Origin: Amyelois transitella
Lineage: Eukaryota; Arthropoda; Insecta; Lepidoptera; Pyralidae
Length of the DNA: 64,000 bases
NCBI RefSeq assembly: GCF_032362555.1
Contig: NC_083514.1
Location: 7,115,001-7,179,000, forward strand
Direction of reading: 5' to 3'
Shown: one piece after another, positions 10,174 through 20,639 of the stretch
How positions within the stretch are numbered: the stretch's first letter is position 1
How the letters are laid out: each line of letters starts with the position of its first letter
Notes under the pieces: model-generated
Database searches by the model: none
Told to the model about the DNA's origin: nothing
The model's input: the letters and a program-made list of their open reading frames with translations, nothing else
Program-made: the position numbers and the translations under genes

Positions 10174-11496
10174 TACTCTCTGTCAAGAAAGTATCGGGAA
10201 TGGATTATTTATTTATGGTTCCAAATTCAAATTTTAGTTTTTTTTGTTGTTGTTAGATTGGCACAACTGTTTTCCATTTTGGCGCGGAGTTTGAGTTGCA
10301 TCTGTTGTTTACATTAAATACAGTGCTATTTTTAGTTATATCATATCTAGTGTGTATTGCTAATTTCATAATGGATAAAAACATCGAACAAAGAGTTTGT
10401 CTTAAATTTTGCATTGCCAATGGAATATCGTGTTCGGAGTCACTGAAAATGTTACAGAAGGCTTACGGTGAATCGACTTTATCAAAAACTCGTGCTTATG
10501 AGTGGTACAAAGCGTTCAAAAGCGGTCGAGGTGTGATGGAAGATTTGCCTCGCTCTGGTAGGCCATCAACGTCTGCAACTGAAGTTAACATCGCAAAAGT
10601 GAAGGAAATAGTGACTGAAAATCCTCATTCAACTTTGAGAGAGATAGCCACCGAACTTTCTGTATCTCACGAGTCGATCCGTACCATTTTAACTAATAAT
10701 TTGGGTATGAAACATGTTGCCGCTCGGCTAGTCCCAAAAGACCTGAATTTTTTTCAAAAACTCAATCGCATGAGAGTCGCTGAGGACATGCTAGAACGAG
10801 TCAATTCCGACCCAACATTCATGAAACGCATTGTTACTGGTGACGAGACGTGGGTTTACGAGTTTGACATGCAAACTAGTCAACAAGCTTCGGAGTGGCG
10901 CCTTCCAACTGAACCGAAACCGAAAAAACCACGCCAAAGTCGTTCAAAAGTCAAAGTCATGTTGACTGTTTTCTTTGACTATCGCGGTGTTGTGCACTCG
11001 GAATTCTTGCCGGAAGGTCAAACGGTAAATAAGGAATATTATTTGAGTGTTATGCGGCGTTTAAGAGAGCAAATCCGACGAAAAAGGCCAGATTTGTGGA
11101 AAGAAAATTCTTGGATTTTGCACCATGATAATGCACCTTCGCACAAGGCCATCATTGTGAACGAATTTTTAACCAAACACTCAACAAATACCATCGAGCA
11201 ACCACCATATTCACCAGATATGGCTCCAGCCGACTTTTTTCTTTTTCCTAAACTCAAATTACCACTTCGTGGCACCCATTTTCAATCGGTAGAAGACATA
11301 AAAGAGAATTCGCGGCGAGAACTGACCTCAATTCCGGAAACAGCGTTTAAAAAATGTTTTGATGATTGGATTATTCGTTGGCGTAAGTGTATCGTTTCTA
11401 AAGGAGCATATTTTGAAGGTGATAAAATAAATTTGGATGAATAACAAACAGTTTGTGTATTATTGATCTTTTCCTGCTACTTTCTTGACAGAGTAG
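10174..11496 (+). mobile_element. Mariner DNA transposon, apparently intact
   Basis: Terminal inverted repeats of about 25 bp are visible. The left side (about 10174-10200) contains CTCTGTCAAGAAAGTA and the right side (about 11471-11496) contains its reverse complement TACTTTCTTGACAGAG. TA dinucleotides sit at both ends, as expected for mariner target duplication. The two repeats differ at a few positions and the outermost bases are uncertain by 2-3 bp. The element holds one full transposase frame and lies inside a SINE. Confidence 0.85.
10371..11444 (+). CDS. Mariner transposase, DD34D, full frame
   Basis: The transposase cuts and pastes the element at TA sites in the nucleus. I choose the ATG at 10371 (MDKNIEQRVC), which gives 357 residues, close to the usual mariner length. 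The upstream in-frame ATG at 10296 would add 25 hydrophobic residues not typical of the family. Helix-turn-helix regions occupy the N-terminal third, with the linker motif LVPKDL at about 120-125. The catalytic aspartates are D158 (TGDETW), D253 (HHDNAPSH) and D288 (MAPADFF). The spacing from D253 to D288 is 34 residues, the DD34D signature. There is no internal stop, so the copy may be recent or active. The subfamily is not assigned. Confidence 0.93.
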   Translation: MDKNIEQRVCLKFCIANGISCSESLKMLQKAYGESTLSKTRAYEWYKAFKSGRGVMEDLPRSGRPSTSATEVNIAKVKEIVTENPHSTLREIATELSVSHESIRTILTNNLGMKHVAARLVPKDLNFFQKLNRMRVAEDMLERVNSDPTFMKRIVTGDETWVYEFDMQTSQQASEWRLPTEPKPKKPRQSRSKVKVMLTVFFDYRGVVHSEFLPEGQTVNKEYYLSVMRRLREQIRRKRPDLWKENSWILHHDNAPSHKAIIVNEFLTKHSTNTIEQPPYSPDMAPADFFLFPKLKLPLRGTHFQSVEDIKENSRRELTSIPETAFKKCFDDWIIRWRKCIVSKGAYFEGDKINLDE

Positions 11497-11537
11497 TATG
11501 TGTGTAGTATTTTAAAGTGTCGGGGACCACACGGCAC
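11494..11537 (-). repeat. SINE (family A), head part beyond the mariner
   Basis: Degenerate sequence ending in GGGGACCACACGGCAC, the reverse complement of the SINE head. Together with 9991-10173 it forms the SINE that the mariner split. Confidence 0.65.
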
Positions 11538-12374
11538 TACAAAAGAAAATGAAATACGCGTGCTTATTAGTATGCTTGTTATTTAGTTTTATTATTTTCA
11601 GACATTCCTTGGCATTATATCTCAGAAAGAGAAATAGATGAAAGCATTTTGGCAAACGAGCGAGGAAGTCGTAATCGATGTTTTACGACATATGGATACT
11701 CAATCCAGGAGTGTGGTTTCCGGTTGAAACGAAAAGAAATACTTTAACGTAAGAATTCATGTAGTTATAAAGATGAGTAGGTTTATGAATACACCTCAAT
11801 TAACCAAATGGGATCAGGCAGGCAATAATATACTAAAATTATCTGAATATTTTCACACCATAAGAAAGAAACAAAGAGAAGTTACTATAATATTTTTATT
11901 CTATAAATTGCGTCAAAAAACCTCCTATTTTATGGCTTTGAAATCAAAAAGATAAAAGAATCTATCGATGACCATTAATTATCGTGTCAATCCAAAATCA
12001 CCAGACAAACAGACAAACAGAAACTTCCCGTGAACGTGAGATACGGCCGCATCCACGAATCGGTGTAATCTGTGTCAATATTGACGAAACAGTATGGGAA
12101 CCGCCCGTGTGCACAGGTGGCCGTCCTTACATGTACACTCTGTTTTTACCAGATAACTTAATCTTACATCATCCTGCATTTGACCGAGGTCTGTTCCCTG
12201 AGGTGAGCTCTCAAATATGATCACGATCACTGAATATAGAAAGAAAAATCTTTATTACAGATTTTAAATTCACGAAGATAGTTCATAGAAACAAAACATA
12301 AAATAATTCTATTATAAAGCCATACAGCTGAACATGGCCATTCATACAAACATAATATCATCTCCATTAGATAA
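11538..12374. other. Intergenic stretch with no gene seen
   Basis: No supported gene. A short SINE remnant (AAGCCATACAGCTGAACATG) lies near 12317-12345. The 78-codon frame at 11984 has no recognisable family. Confidence 0.4.
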
Positions 12375-12844
12375 CTAGCTGTGCCCGCGACTTCGTCCGC
12401 GTGGAAGTCGGGGGGACGGTCAGGCGGTCACGCGTATTAGAAAGAACGCTGGTTCGCCGTATTAAATATTTCGCTGCAAATTGCTTATAACGACTATATC
12501 TCAAAACCTATTCGTCTGAATGGCAATTTTAGTCTACATGAAAAGCCGAAAGTAATAAACATATTTATTTGGATAAGGATTAATACTGAATTAAAGAAAC
12601 TTGGTTTCAAAATAACTTATGTTTATAATGAAAAAATAATCTTAAAAAATGAACATAAAAGTGGTTATTGTAAGTAAACCTTAAGAGATAGATATATGCT
12701 CTCGCGGACTTTTTTGTGGCAAAAAATGAGTACTTCACATCTTTAGTACATTGTTTTACTATTTCTTTGTTGGTTTGCGCGTTTAAACAAACAAACAAAC
12801 AAACAAACAAAACAAACTCTTCAGCTTTATAATATTAGTATAGA
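12375..12844 (-). mobile_element. Non-autonomous Helitron with both ends
   Basis: On the minus strand it starts TCTATACTAATATTATAAAG at 12844 and ends with the hairpin CGCGGAC/GTCGCG followed by GGCACAGCTAG, with CTAG at 12375-12378. The flanking bases are A before the TC and T after the CTAG, the Helitron insertion preference. Length is 470 bp. A run of AAAC units lies near the 5' end. It has no coding capacity. Confidence 0.82.
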
Positions 12845-15800
12845 TTTAACAAAGTGGAATTCGGGTCAAGTTAAATTTAAGGCAATACTTACCGCAGAAA
12901 TAAATTGGTCAATATACTTAAGTACTTCTACATGGATCATAAGATCGATTCTAAGGGATCAGTCTAACACAATATTTTAAGAATTTTTCAGGTACTTAAA
13001 GTTAAATTACACGCAATTACCAACACAAAATATTTTAGTACTTTAAGATTGTATATGTAAGTACATACATACGACAATATAAGGATATGTATCAATAATA
13101 CACGATTTTGCGCGTTCGAAATCGATTTTTTTTAAGACGACACCTTTTCTGAAAATGCATACTCGAATAGCAATTACATATTTTACAGTATTTATTGCAC
13201 ACAGTCGCAGCTCACGAGAAAATGGACATTTTCCTGCGCAGGTGGCGGCGGCGCAGATTTTCTGCGTCTAATGAGCGCACCTGCACCAACAGTACCGATT
13301 TTACTAGTTTTTGCATCATAATGACGGGAGCTTCCTGCGTCGTTAAACTTATCGACTATCGACTAACACTATTAAGATTCAAAGACAGGGTGAGAAATGT
13401 GACAAATAAAAGCGCGAAGTTTTACTTCTTTGTCTCATCATGAATTTTTTAGCTTCGGAAACCTTAAGTTCACTAAAACCAGGATGACGTACCGTGATAC
13501 TTAACATATTGGTAGATTGATTTAAAAAATATTTACGCTCAAATACATTCCTAATACAAAATGCCCCAGAGATTTTGAAATGAGTAGGACGGAATTATGT
13601 TTACACAAGTTTTAACCTAATCCAACTTATAAACTTGCTATGGAAAATATTTTTAAAAATCTACATACTATCACGTCTTTATCTCTTACGAGGACGACAG
13701 AGCTAATGATCTCGAAAAAAGTGTTAGTCCACATTCCGATCAATGGATCATAATAAAAAATCTATTTGGTATCAAATAAGACTTGAAGTTTGCGAGTACA
13801 CGAAAGTCAAGCAGGGACGTAAATATTCCGAGTATCAGTAGATTCTTATAAGAATTATTCCGTCTTTCACTGGCTTCAATTCAATGAATCAAAACCCTGC
13901 ACCGTGTTGCAAATAATAAATTATTTCAATAAGAATGCAAACTTTACGAATCAAAGCTAATACGTGATTGGACGGCGTCGGCAGGTGACCACGTCGCGGG
14001 CATTACTCCGAGTTCCTATTAGAATCGTGTTAGAACCAATACCGTAATTATTATACACTGGCGGGCAGGTGCACCTTTATCTATTTACTTGAGATAACGG
14101 AAGTCGGATCCCACATTCACTTTGTATTGTTCGACTTATTTCAAGAGCTCTTGTGGAATGGAAGAAAGAGAATGACAACAAAAGCTTCAACGCTTAAAAC
14201 AATAGTAAACATGGTAATAACTTAGAAAAAGTGGTCAATAGTCACAAATGAAATTATGTTCTTTTTTCTGAAAGGATTTATTTTTACCTTGATAGCTCTC
14301 CAAATACAGCCTGTTATCCAAAAGTCTCTATATAGTAAGTAAAGACAAGTTTTGTTCGGAGAGAAAACTTGTTATGAATATACTACCCATTACTCTAATC
14401 CTTTATGGAAAATAACAAAACTCTCTATAACTCCATCAGATGTTGTTACATTTATATACTGTTGACAAAAATACCAGCCAGAATCAAATAAACGAATCGA
14501 TTACCTTTAAAATGTCCACCATTCTATTTATATCACGTATAAATAACAAACCATAGAGAGTAAGAACAACGACCTGTTCTTCCGTAAGTCAAGAGCCTCA
14601 TATCAATAGATTTAAATAGTTCGCCAATACTTAACAACAGGACACCAGCGCAACCGGTGCAGCCAGCCCATCAATCGATATATATAACTATATTAAAGAA
14701 TCGATATAATACACTCGTTCTATTTCCCGCCAGAACACCTTTATGGCGAAGGCTATGTACCATCTAACGCTTTTCTAACAGCTGCCACCTGTCGCGGCCT
14801 TTTTAATCTTGTTACTTACCATACCTTATACGTACTCGTCTAGAATTACTCCATTACTCTGTTCATAGATCTAAGAAAACGGTTAGAAGTCATATTTAAA
14901 ACAAAATCGTTTTACGTTTGGTTTTCTCGAGTTAAAAACTTGTGAAGGAGAAAAAAAACTTGGCCTTTCCCGTCAAACGTTTCCATTTAGGTACACTCGG
15001 CTTGTATATTTCCATAGTTACCTAAGTTTTAATTAAAAGTCAATAATTTTAAAACTTGTAGATCACTTATGTAAGTACATACGAGTATTTTTGTAGGTAA
15101 TTGTTTAGTTGTAATTCTGAAGTTAAATCGTACAAAAATGCAGTCACATTTTCATATTTCCGGATTCATGGTATATAATACCTGATTCATTTTTATACGT
15201 ACAAGATGACGATGTAGGTACCTTCTTGTAGGTACCTTACAACGTACGTAAGTACCTTCTACCCATTCTCATTTCTATGTGCGGTCATAGTCCTGCGGTT
15301 AATAGACGTGATTTGAGCGTTAGAGCCGCGAGCGTGGAGTACCCTGGCTCGTCCTGTCACCTGCGCCTCCGCATTCCTCGTCGTGATTACAACCACCTGT
15401 GCCAGGATCCCTGTTTACTCAACTTATCGTCTAATCTACTATACTTGTTTGACTTCTAATTCTCAGATTTTTGATACGGTGTATTTAGTACGATGTTATG
15501 TTGATGTTTAATACGAGTATCATGTAAGAATTAAAAAAGTAGCTAAGTGGAGGCATTGGTAGGCAGTGGACCTTCTTTCTCTCGGGTCACAAAAATATTT
15601 GTAAAAACAAAAATGTGAAATACTTTCTACATTTTCATAATATTCTTGCCTTTCTGATGGATGGACCTAAAAGATGGCCTTATGGTTTGCGACACATACT
15701 CGTTAACCCTTACCTTTTCTCTTTGAATGTTGTAATAGGCGACTTAGGTAAGTATATCAAAAGCATTGAATACTAGTGAACCCAAAATGCACATAATCTC

Positions 15801-17405
15801 ACGACGAGCACAAAATAATAATTTGCACTTAGTAGTTAGTAGTACTTGCTGCTAGTTCGTATCAGGCAGACTCTCTATCCGTTTATCAGCTCATGTATAC
15901 AAACTTTGCCAAATCTTTTAAAAGTCTCTAAGGGATCGCTGGTGTTGAAGTAAATGAAGAGAAGGTAAACGGGAATCAGCTATAATAAGAGAGAGAGTGG
16001 GAATTTTTGGCGAAAAAGACCATAAATTATTTTTTCCACGTCTTACTGAAATTTAATAACGTGACATTGCTCTACTTATTATTAAAGGATTTTCTTGCAA
16101 CATTTACTTCGAACAGGTAGGTTTATATAAATCATCAGTAGGAGGTAAAGAGGCATTTTCGATACTTGAGCACCTACGTTCGAAGAAAAAAGAGGATATT
16201 TTTCATGGGCAATGAGATCAACGAGACCAATGAGAATTTCTTCCTCGCACTGGTAGCAAGCAGCTGTTCATAAATCTGTGATAGTGGACGCGGGCGCAGC
16301 TGCCGAGCCTTGCGTAATGGAACAAAACATGGAGGGAACAGCGACTATTCCATAGACAAACAAACAGTACTCTGTGATCAAATTACTACTATCTTCTCTT
16401 AACAATTTCAGATAGAGAGTCGCTTCATGTTAGAACCTGACATACGCAATGCAGGATGGTGGACATGACGTAGGTACCAAGCTCCTCTCTTATGAGGTGA
16501 GAAGGCAATCGGGACAAACATTTATTATATACTACAACTATTAAACCTTTGCAACTAGGACGCCTTATACAATAGGTACTAAATGTCGTTAGCAGGTATT
16601 AATTGGACCAAAAACAAAAATACACATAATAATATATTTTGAAATAGTGGAATTGACATATTTAAAGGTCACCACGATTATGACGATTTCAGAGATCTTA
16701 AATAGGCCTTTTCTGTACTTTCCTTGTATTGTGTAAATGTCTTCAGGCATTTGATATTGTCGCCGATTGCAATGCGCCGCTAATGTACGGATGTTTATTA
16801 GTAAATGCTGCCTGAGGCTTCAATTATATTACACCATGTGCCTTAGCGACGTAAATATTTTAAATAGGGATGGTGGCAAGTTGAAATATGTATTATCTGC
16901 CTATTCATCCAGGAAGAGGCGGGATGTAGAAAAAATTAGAATGCAAATAAAAGAAACACAAACATTAGGATACTAAAATTTGGTAGGTAAATAGGAGTCT
17001 AAATTATTATTTGATAATATTAAGAAGCTTAGTGTGAATAAATTGTCCTTGCCTTGCAATTTGACAAATCTGCAGATTTTTTGACTTCTAAGGACTACAG
17101 GAGCAAAGTTTCCGAAAAACCCTATCATAAGTAAAAATTATCAAATAGAGTGGTTGGTTCGTTACTAAGCAGATAATGATATGATTCTTGATCGACTCAT
17201 TGATTGTACATTTTTGAGCGTCGATGAGGACCAATGAATGTAATTACCAAAGGTCATTCTAATGCACTTTAAGTTTTAAATGACTTTTCACTAGTAGGCT
17301 TTTTTTAGCTTATCGCGACTTTTCAGACCTTATTCTCTACTAGAATCGAGTAGGACCCTTTGGAAGGACCATGATATGTAGCGGCATGGGTCTACTTGTC
17401 TATCA
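12845..17405. other. Intergenic stretch with GC-rich islands and no gene seen
   Basis: About 4.5 kb of AT-rich DNA. A SINE remnant is at about 13661-13740. Several short GC-rich patches carry CACCTG/CAGGTG E-boxes: 13239, 13278, 13982, 14066, 14786, 15358 and 15394. Direct copies of GTAGGTACCTTCTT-like sequence lie at 15213-15260. The frames at 13195, 15277 and 16767 are short and unrecognised. Confidence 0.45.
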
Positions 17406-17679
17406 CTACCTGTGCCCCCGACTTCGTCCGCGTGGAATAGTTATTATGGGCATCATTGAAGCCCCCAAGGATGAATAATTTTCCCCGTTTTTTTCGCATT
17501 TTCCATTATTTCTTTGCTCCTTATAGTGTGATGTGTGTGTGATTTTATATAACCTAAAGCCTTCCTCAATAAATGATCTATTCAACGCAAAATAATTTTT
17601 CAATTTGAACCAGAAGTTCCTGAGGTTAGCGCGTTCAAACAAACAAACAAACTCTTCAGCTTTATAATATAAGTATAGA
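17406..17679 (-). mobile_element. Short non-autonomous Helitron
   Basis: On the minus strand it begins TCTATACTTATATTATAAAG at 17679 and ends at 17406 in a terminal hairpin like that of the 12375-12844 copy, with CTAG degraded to GTAG. Its 3' half closely matches the element at 6949. Length is 274 bp, with no coding sequence. Confidence 0.78.
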
Positions 17680-18438
17680 TTAAATATGACTGTTATTATC
17701 CTATAGGTACATATAAATAAACAATCAACATGATTTAGAAATTGCCCGTCACTTGTAAAATAACACCTGAAAAATAAATAAGTATCTCAACATGTCGACC
17801 AGACTCCAGACCAGACTGAAACAGTAATTCAAACTTAGTGTTAAATAAATTAATATTTTATACGACGATAGTGTTGCCGTTTTTCACCTGCCCTGTGACA
17901 CATAATTTGTCGCCCGTGCACGCGACTTTCTCACAAACTATAGAAAGTATGGGAAATAAACCTGACTATTTTGAGGAAAAACTATTCAGAATAACCTGAT
18001 TTTAGACCTGGTTGCGTCCTCGCAATTCTGGAAAGGAGCACAAACTCATTTTAGATCATGGATCATTCAGTTGTATAATTGTTCAGTATTCGCGTTAACA
18101 GCAGTATTTAAACCTGTGAATCATGCTTTTCCTTAACCGAATCGAACCTTAACAGCTATACTTATTTCTGTAATATAAATATTTTATGTCATAAAATGTC
18201 ATTCTTGCATTGACTTCTTGGCAATCCTATAATACATACACAGACGTAGTTAGAATGTAATGATGGAAACTGACACTAGGAATTACTGTTTACAAATGTA
18301 ATTGGTAAGATAATGTATTGCATATTTCACATGATGGCGTCTCAGAAAACGCCTCATTATCATAATCATTGAGCCTGGATTCATCATTCTTCATTTATGT
18401 CCAGTTTACTAAGCCAACTCTTATTTTAACTTAAATTC
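17680..18438. other. Intergenic stretch with no gene seen
   Basis: AT-rich DNA. One CACCTG site lies at 17885-17890 in a slightly GC-richer patch. No repeat or coding region is recognised. Confidence 0.35.
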
Positions 18439-18493
18439 CATTGACAGATCCTACATACATTTAAATTCAAAATGTATGTAGGATCTGTCAATG
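18439..18493. repeat. Perfect 24-bp inverted repeat (hairpin)
   Basis: The arms at 18439-18462 and 18470-18493 are exact reverse complements, starting CATTGACAGATCC and ending GGATCTGTCAATG, around a 7-nt loop AAATTCA. Beyond one mismatch three more pairs continue. The perfection suggests a recent foldback, a miniature element or a small-RNA hairpin. There is no coding context. Confidence 0.85.
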
Positions 18494-18930
18494 AAATCTA
18501 AATCAAACCAACGGTTCATAAGTTATTGTGTTACAAACATACAAAAATGTACTTTCGCCCCAAGTTGATTGTAGACCATTTTCATTTAGTTAATTCTGTG
18601 CTCATGTTATTTTTGTTATTCCACTAAATGGGACGACAGTCATTTCATTACGGCTTCTAATTTAATGGTGTAAGAAATATTTTAACTACCATAAAGCTAT
18701 TACGGCGCGGCATGCAATCACACCTGCGCTTGTAATTACTCGTTCGTCTCCAGTTCGTGGACATTTTTATTAAATTGAACTGCTACATTCCTCACCTCAC
18801 CTCGACTCAGTTCATGAGGTGATATGACGAAAATTTTCGAAGCTGTGAAATGATTACGAAGTTTTTAAATAATCATTACGTTGTTAAGTTGACTGAACAT
18901 GGCTAAAGTCAAACAAATCAGATTAATTTG
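18494..18930. other. Intergenic stretch with no gene seen
   Basis: AT-rich DNA with one GC-richer patch near 18700-18760 containing CACCTG at 18721-18726. Confidence 0.35.
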
Positions 18931-19129
18931 ATACATACATATAATCACGTCTATATCTTATGCAGGGTAAACAGAGCCAACAATCTTGAAAAGACTGATA
19001 GGCCACATTGAGCTATTTGGTTAAATGAAATAATTGAGATTAGCCTATCCCTTAGTCGAGTTTACGATATCCATGGGAACGAGACGGAGTGGTCCTATTC
19101 TTTTATTGGTGCCGGGAACCACACGGCAC
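18931..19129 (-). repeat. SINE copy (family A) with internal loss
   Basis: Minus-strand copy from the head (reverse complement of GGGAACCACACGGCAC at its right end) to an ATGTATGTAT tail at 18931. A block in the middle is missing relative to the full copy at 3591-3854. Confidence 0.8.
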
Positions 19130-19150
19130 AATTTTGATATATATATATAT

Positions 19151-19271
19151 ACATATACATATAATCACGTGTATATCCCTTGCGGGGTAGACAGAGCCGA
19201 CATTCTTGAGAGACTGATCGGCCACGTTCAGCTGTTTGGCGTGGTCCTATTCTTTTTTCTATTGGTGCCGG
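19151..19271 (-). repeat. SINE copy (family A), deleted centre
   Basis: Tail and head ends are present (ATCACGTGTATATCCCTTGC on one side, GGTCCTATTCTTTTTTCTAT on the other) but the centre is lost, leaving about 120 bp. A TA-rich microsatellite (19137-19165) separates it from the neighbouring copy. Confidence 0.75.
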
Positions 19272-19597
19272 TAAGAAATTACGGCCAGAAGTCTTTGTCT
19301 AGCATATTTAAATTTGTTCATTATTTGTCCCGTGTTTATTTGATTTTTACATCGTTTTTTTTATGTTTGATTTTTTTTGCAAGTAAAGTTCATGCCGACA
19401 TGTCATAGTAACAACAACATTAATAAAGAAAAGAAGTACATTCAATATAATTATGCTTTTATGTATTTAACTTTAAAAAACCATATCACTTACTATCATG
19501 TAACCAAGGCGTACAAATACATAATAGGAGTAACTTGTAAATCTGTTAATTGATAACAATCGGAGGAATAGATAGTTAACATGATCTCACTGCTGAA

Positions 19598-20578
19598 TTA
19601 CTTTGTCAATTCTTCTGGCACTGGTGTATATTTGAGGCCAGTATCACTAAGCGTGGTTACTATCCAAGAGTCCTTAGGGACCCGACCAGACTCCAGAAGC
19701 TTAACCGCTGCAGCAACATTAGCGCCGCTCGTATACCCCACGTATAAACCTTCCTTCTTGCCAATTAGTTCCATATATTTAACTGCTTCTTCATCTGTTA
19801 TACTGACAGTCCCATCCATGTCATCATAATTGAATAAGTCTGGAATCCACCCATATCCAGAACCTTGAAGTAAATGTAAAGGTTTCTTTATCGGTTCACC
19901 TTTAATAGGTTCTGAACCAGCAGGCTCCACAACAAAAGATAACAATTTAGGATTTTTCTCTTTCAAATATTTTGTAGTTCCAGCGAACGTACCCGCTGTT
20001 CCAACACATGCTAGGAATACGTCAACATGTTGTCCGGTCTGCCTCCATATCTCAGGTCCAGTAGTCATATAGTGAGCTTCGGAATTTCCCTTATTGCTAA
20101 ACTGGTTCACATAAAATGCTTTGGTATCCTCAACAATCTTTGTACAAACTTCTTCAAGGGCTTGAACATCTGCATTAGTCACTTTGCCATATGTCCCTTC
20201 TACCTGTGGTACTCTGACACACTTAGCACCAAGAGCTTCCATATGTAAAGCTCGTTGTACACTGTTACCCTTGGACATAGTGACTGTAAGTGGATGTCCC
20301 AACACCGAACACACTACAGCAAGGCCGCATCCCTGATTGCCTGAGGTTATTTCGACGACCGGTTGTCCTGGCTGCAGCTCGCCGAATTCTTTTGCTTTTC
20401 GTATCATGTGTAATGATGATCGACATTTTACAGAAGCGCCAGGGTTCATGAACTCGCATTTAGCTAAGATTCGGCCTGGTCCTGGATGTATGCGGTCGAG
20501 AGCAACGATCGGTGTATTACCGATGAGTTCCAAGGCTGATGATTTAATCTCATTGTCTATTCCATCCACTGGTGCCAT
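19598..20578 (-). CDS. Cysteine synthase / beta-cyanoalanine synthase-like PLP enzyme, copy 2
   Basis: An intronless 326-residue enzyme of the same PLP fold-type II family as the gene at 5547-6527. I place the start at 20578 (MAPVDGIDNE) because it matches the other copy. An in-frame ATG at 20593 would add five residues but would leave only about 10 nt after the start site predicted from the TATA box. The motifs are the same: NPGASVKCR with the PLP lysine, TSGNQG, GTAGT and YTSGAN, so the departures from KDR and GTGGT predate the duplication. The copies differ most in the middle (about 130-150) and around 245-255. It faces copy 1 across about 13 kb. The role could be cyanide detoxification or cysteine metabolism; sequence alone does not decide. 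Confidence 0.9.
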   Translation of the reverse strand: MAPVDGIDNEIKSSALELIGNTPIVALDRIHPGPGRILAKCEFMNPGASVKCRSSLHMIRKAKEFGELQPGQPVVEITSGNQGCGLAVVCSVLGHPLTVTMSKGNSVQRALHMEALGAKCVRVPQVEGTYGKVTNADVQALEEVCTKIVEDTKAFYVNQFSNKGNSEAHYMTTGPEIWRQTGQHVDVFLACVGTAGTFAGTTKYLKEKNPKLLSFVVEPAGSEPIKGEPIKKPLHLLQGSGYGWIPDLFNYDDMDGTVSITDEEAVKYMELIGKKEGLYVGYTSGANVAAAVKLLESGRVPKDSWIVTTLSDTGLKYTPVPEELTK

Positions 20579-20627
20579 AGCGAAATAATTCACACTTAAA
20601 GCAATTCTTGTAGTCAGGAAGGAAAAG

Positions 20628-20634
20628 TTTTATA
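20628..20634 (-). promoter_or_regulatory. Candidate TATA box of the second cysteine-synthase-like gene
   Basis: TATAAAA reads on the minus strand 50 bp before the ATG at 20578. A start of transcription about 30 bp downstream (near 20604) would leave a leader of about 25 nt. No clear initiator motif is visible there. Confidence 0.45.
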
Positions 20635-20639
20635 AACTC

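Noticed and set aside
10296-10370. Upstream start for the mariner transposase
   Set aside because: The extra 25 residues are hydrophobic and unlike mariner N-termini. The ATG at 10371 begins a typical transposase.
20579-20593. Start of the second cysteine-synthase-like gene at 20593
   Set aside because: It leaves too short a leader after the predicted TATA-directed start, and the paralogue begins at the equivalent of 20578.
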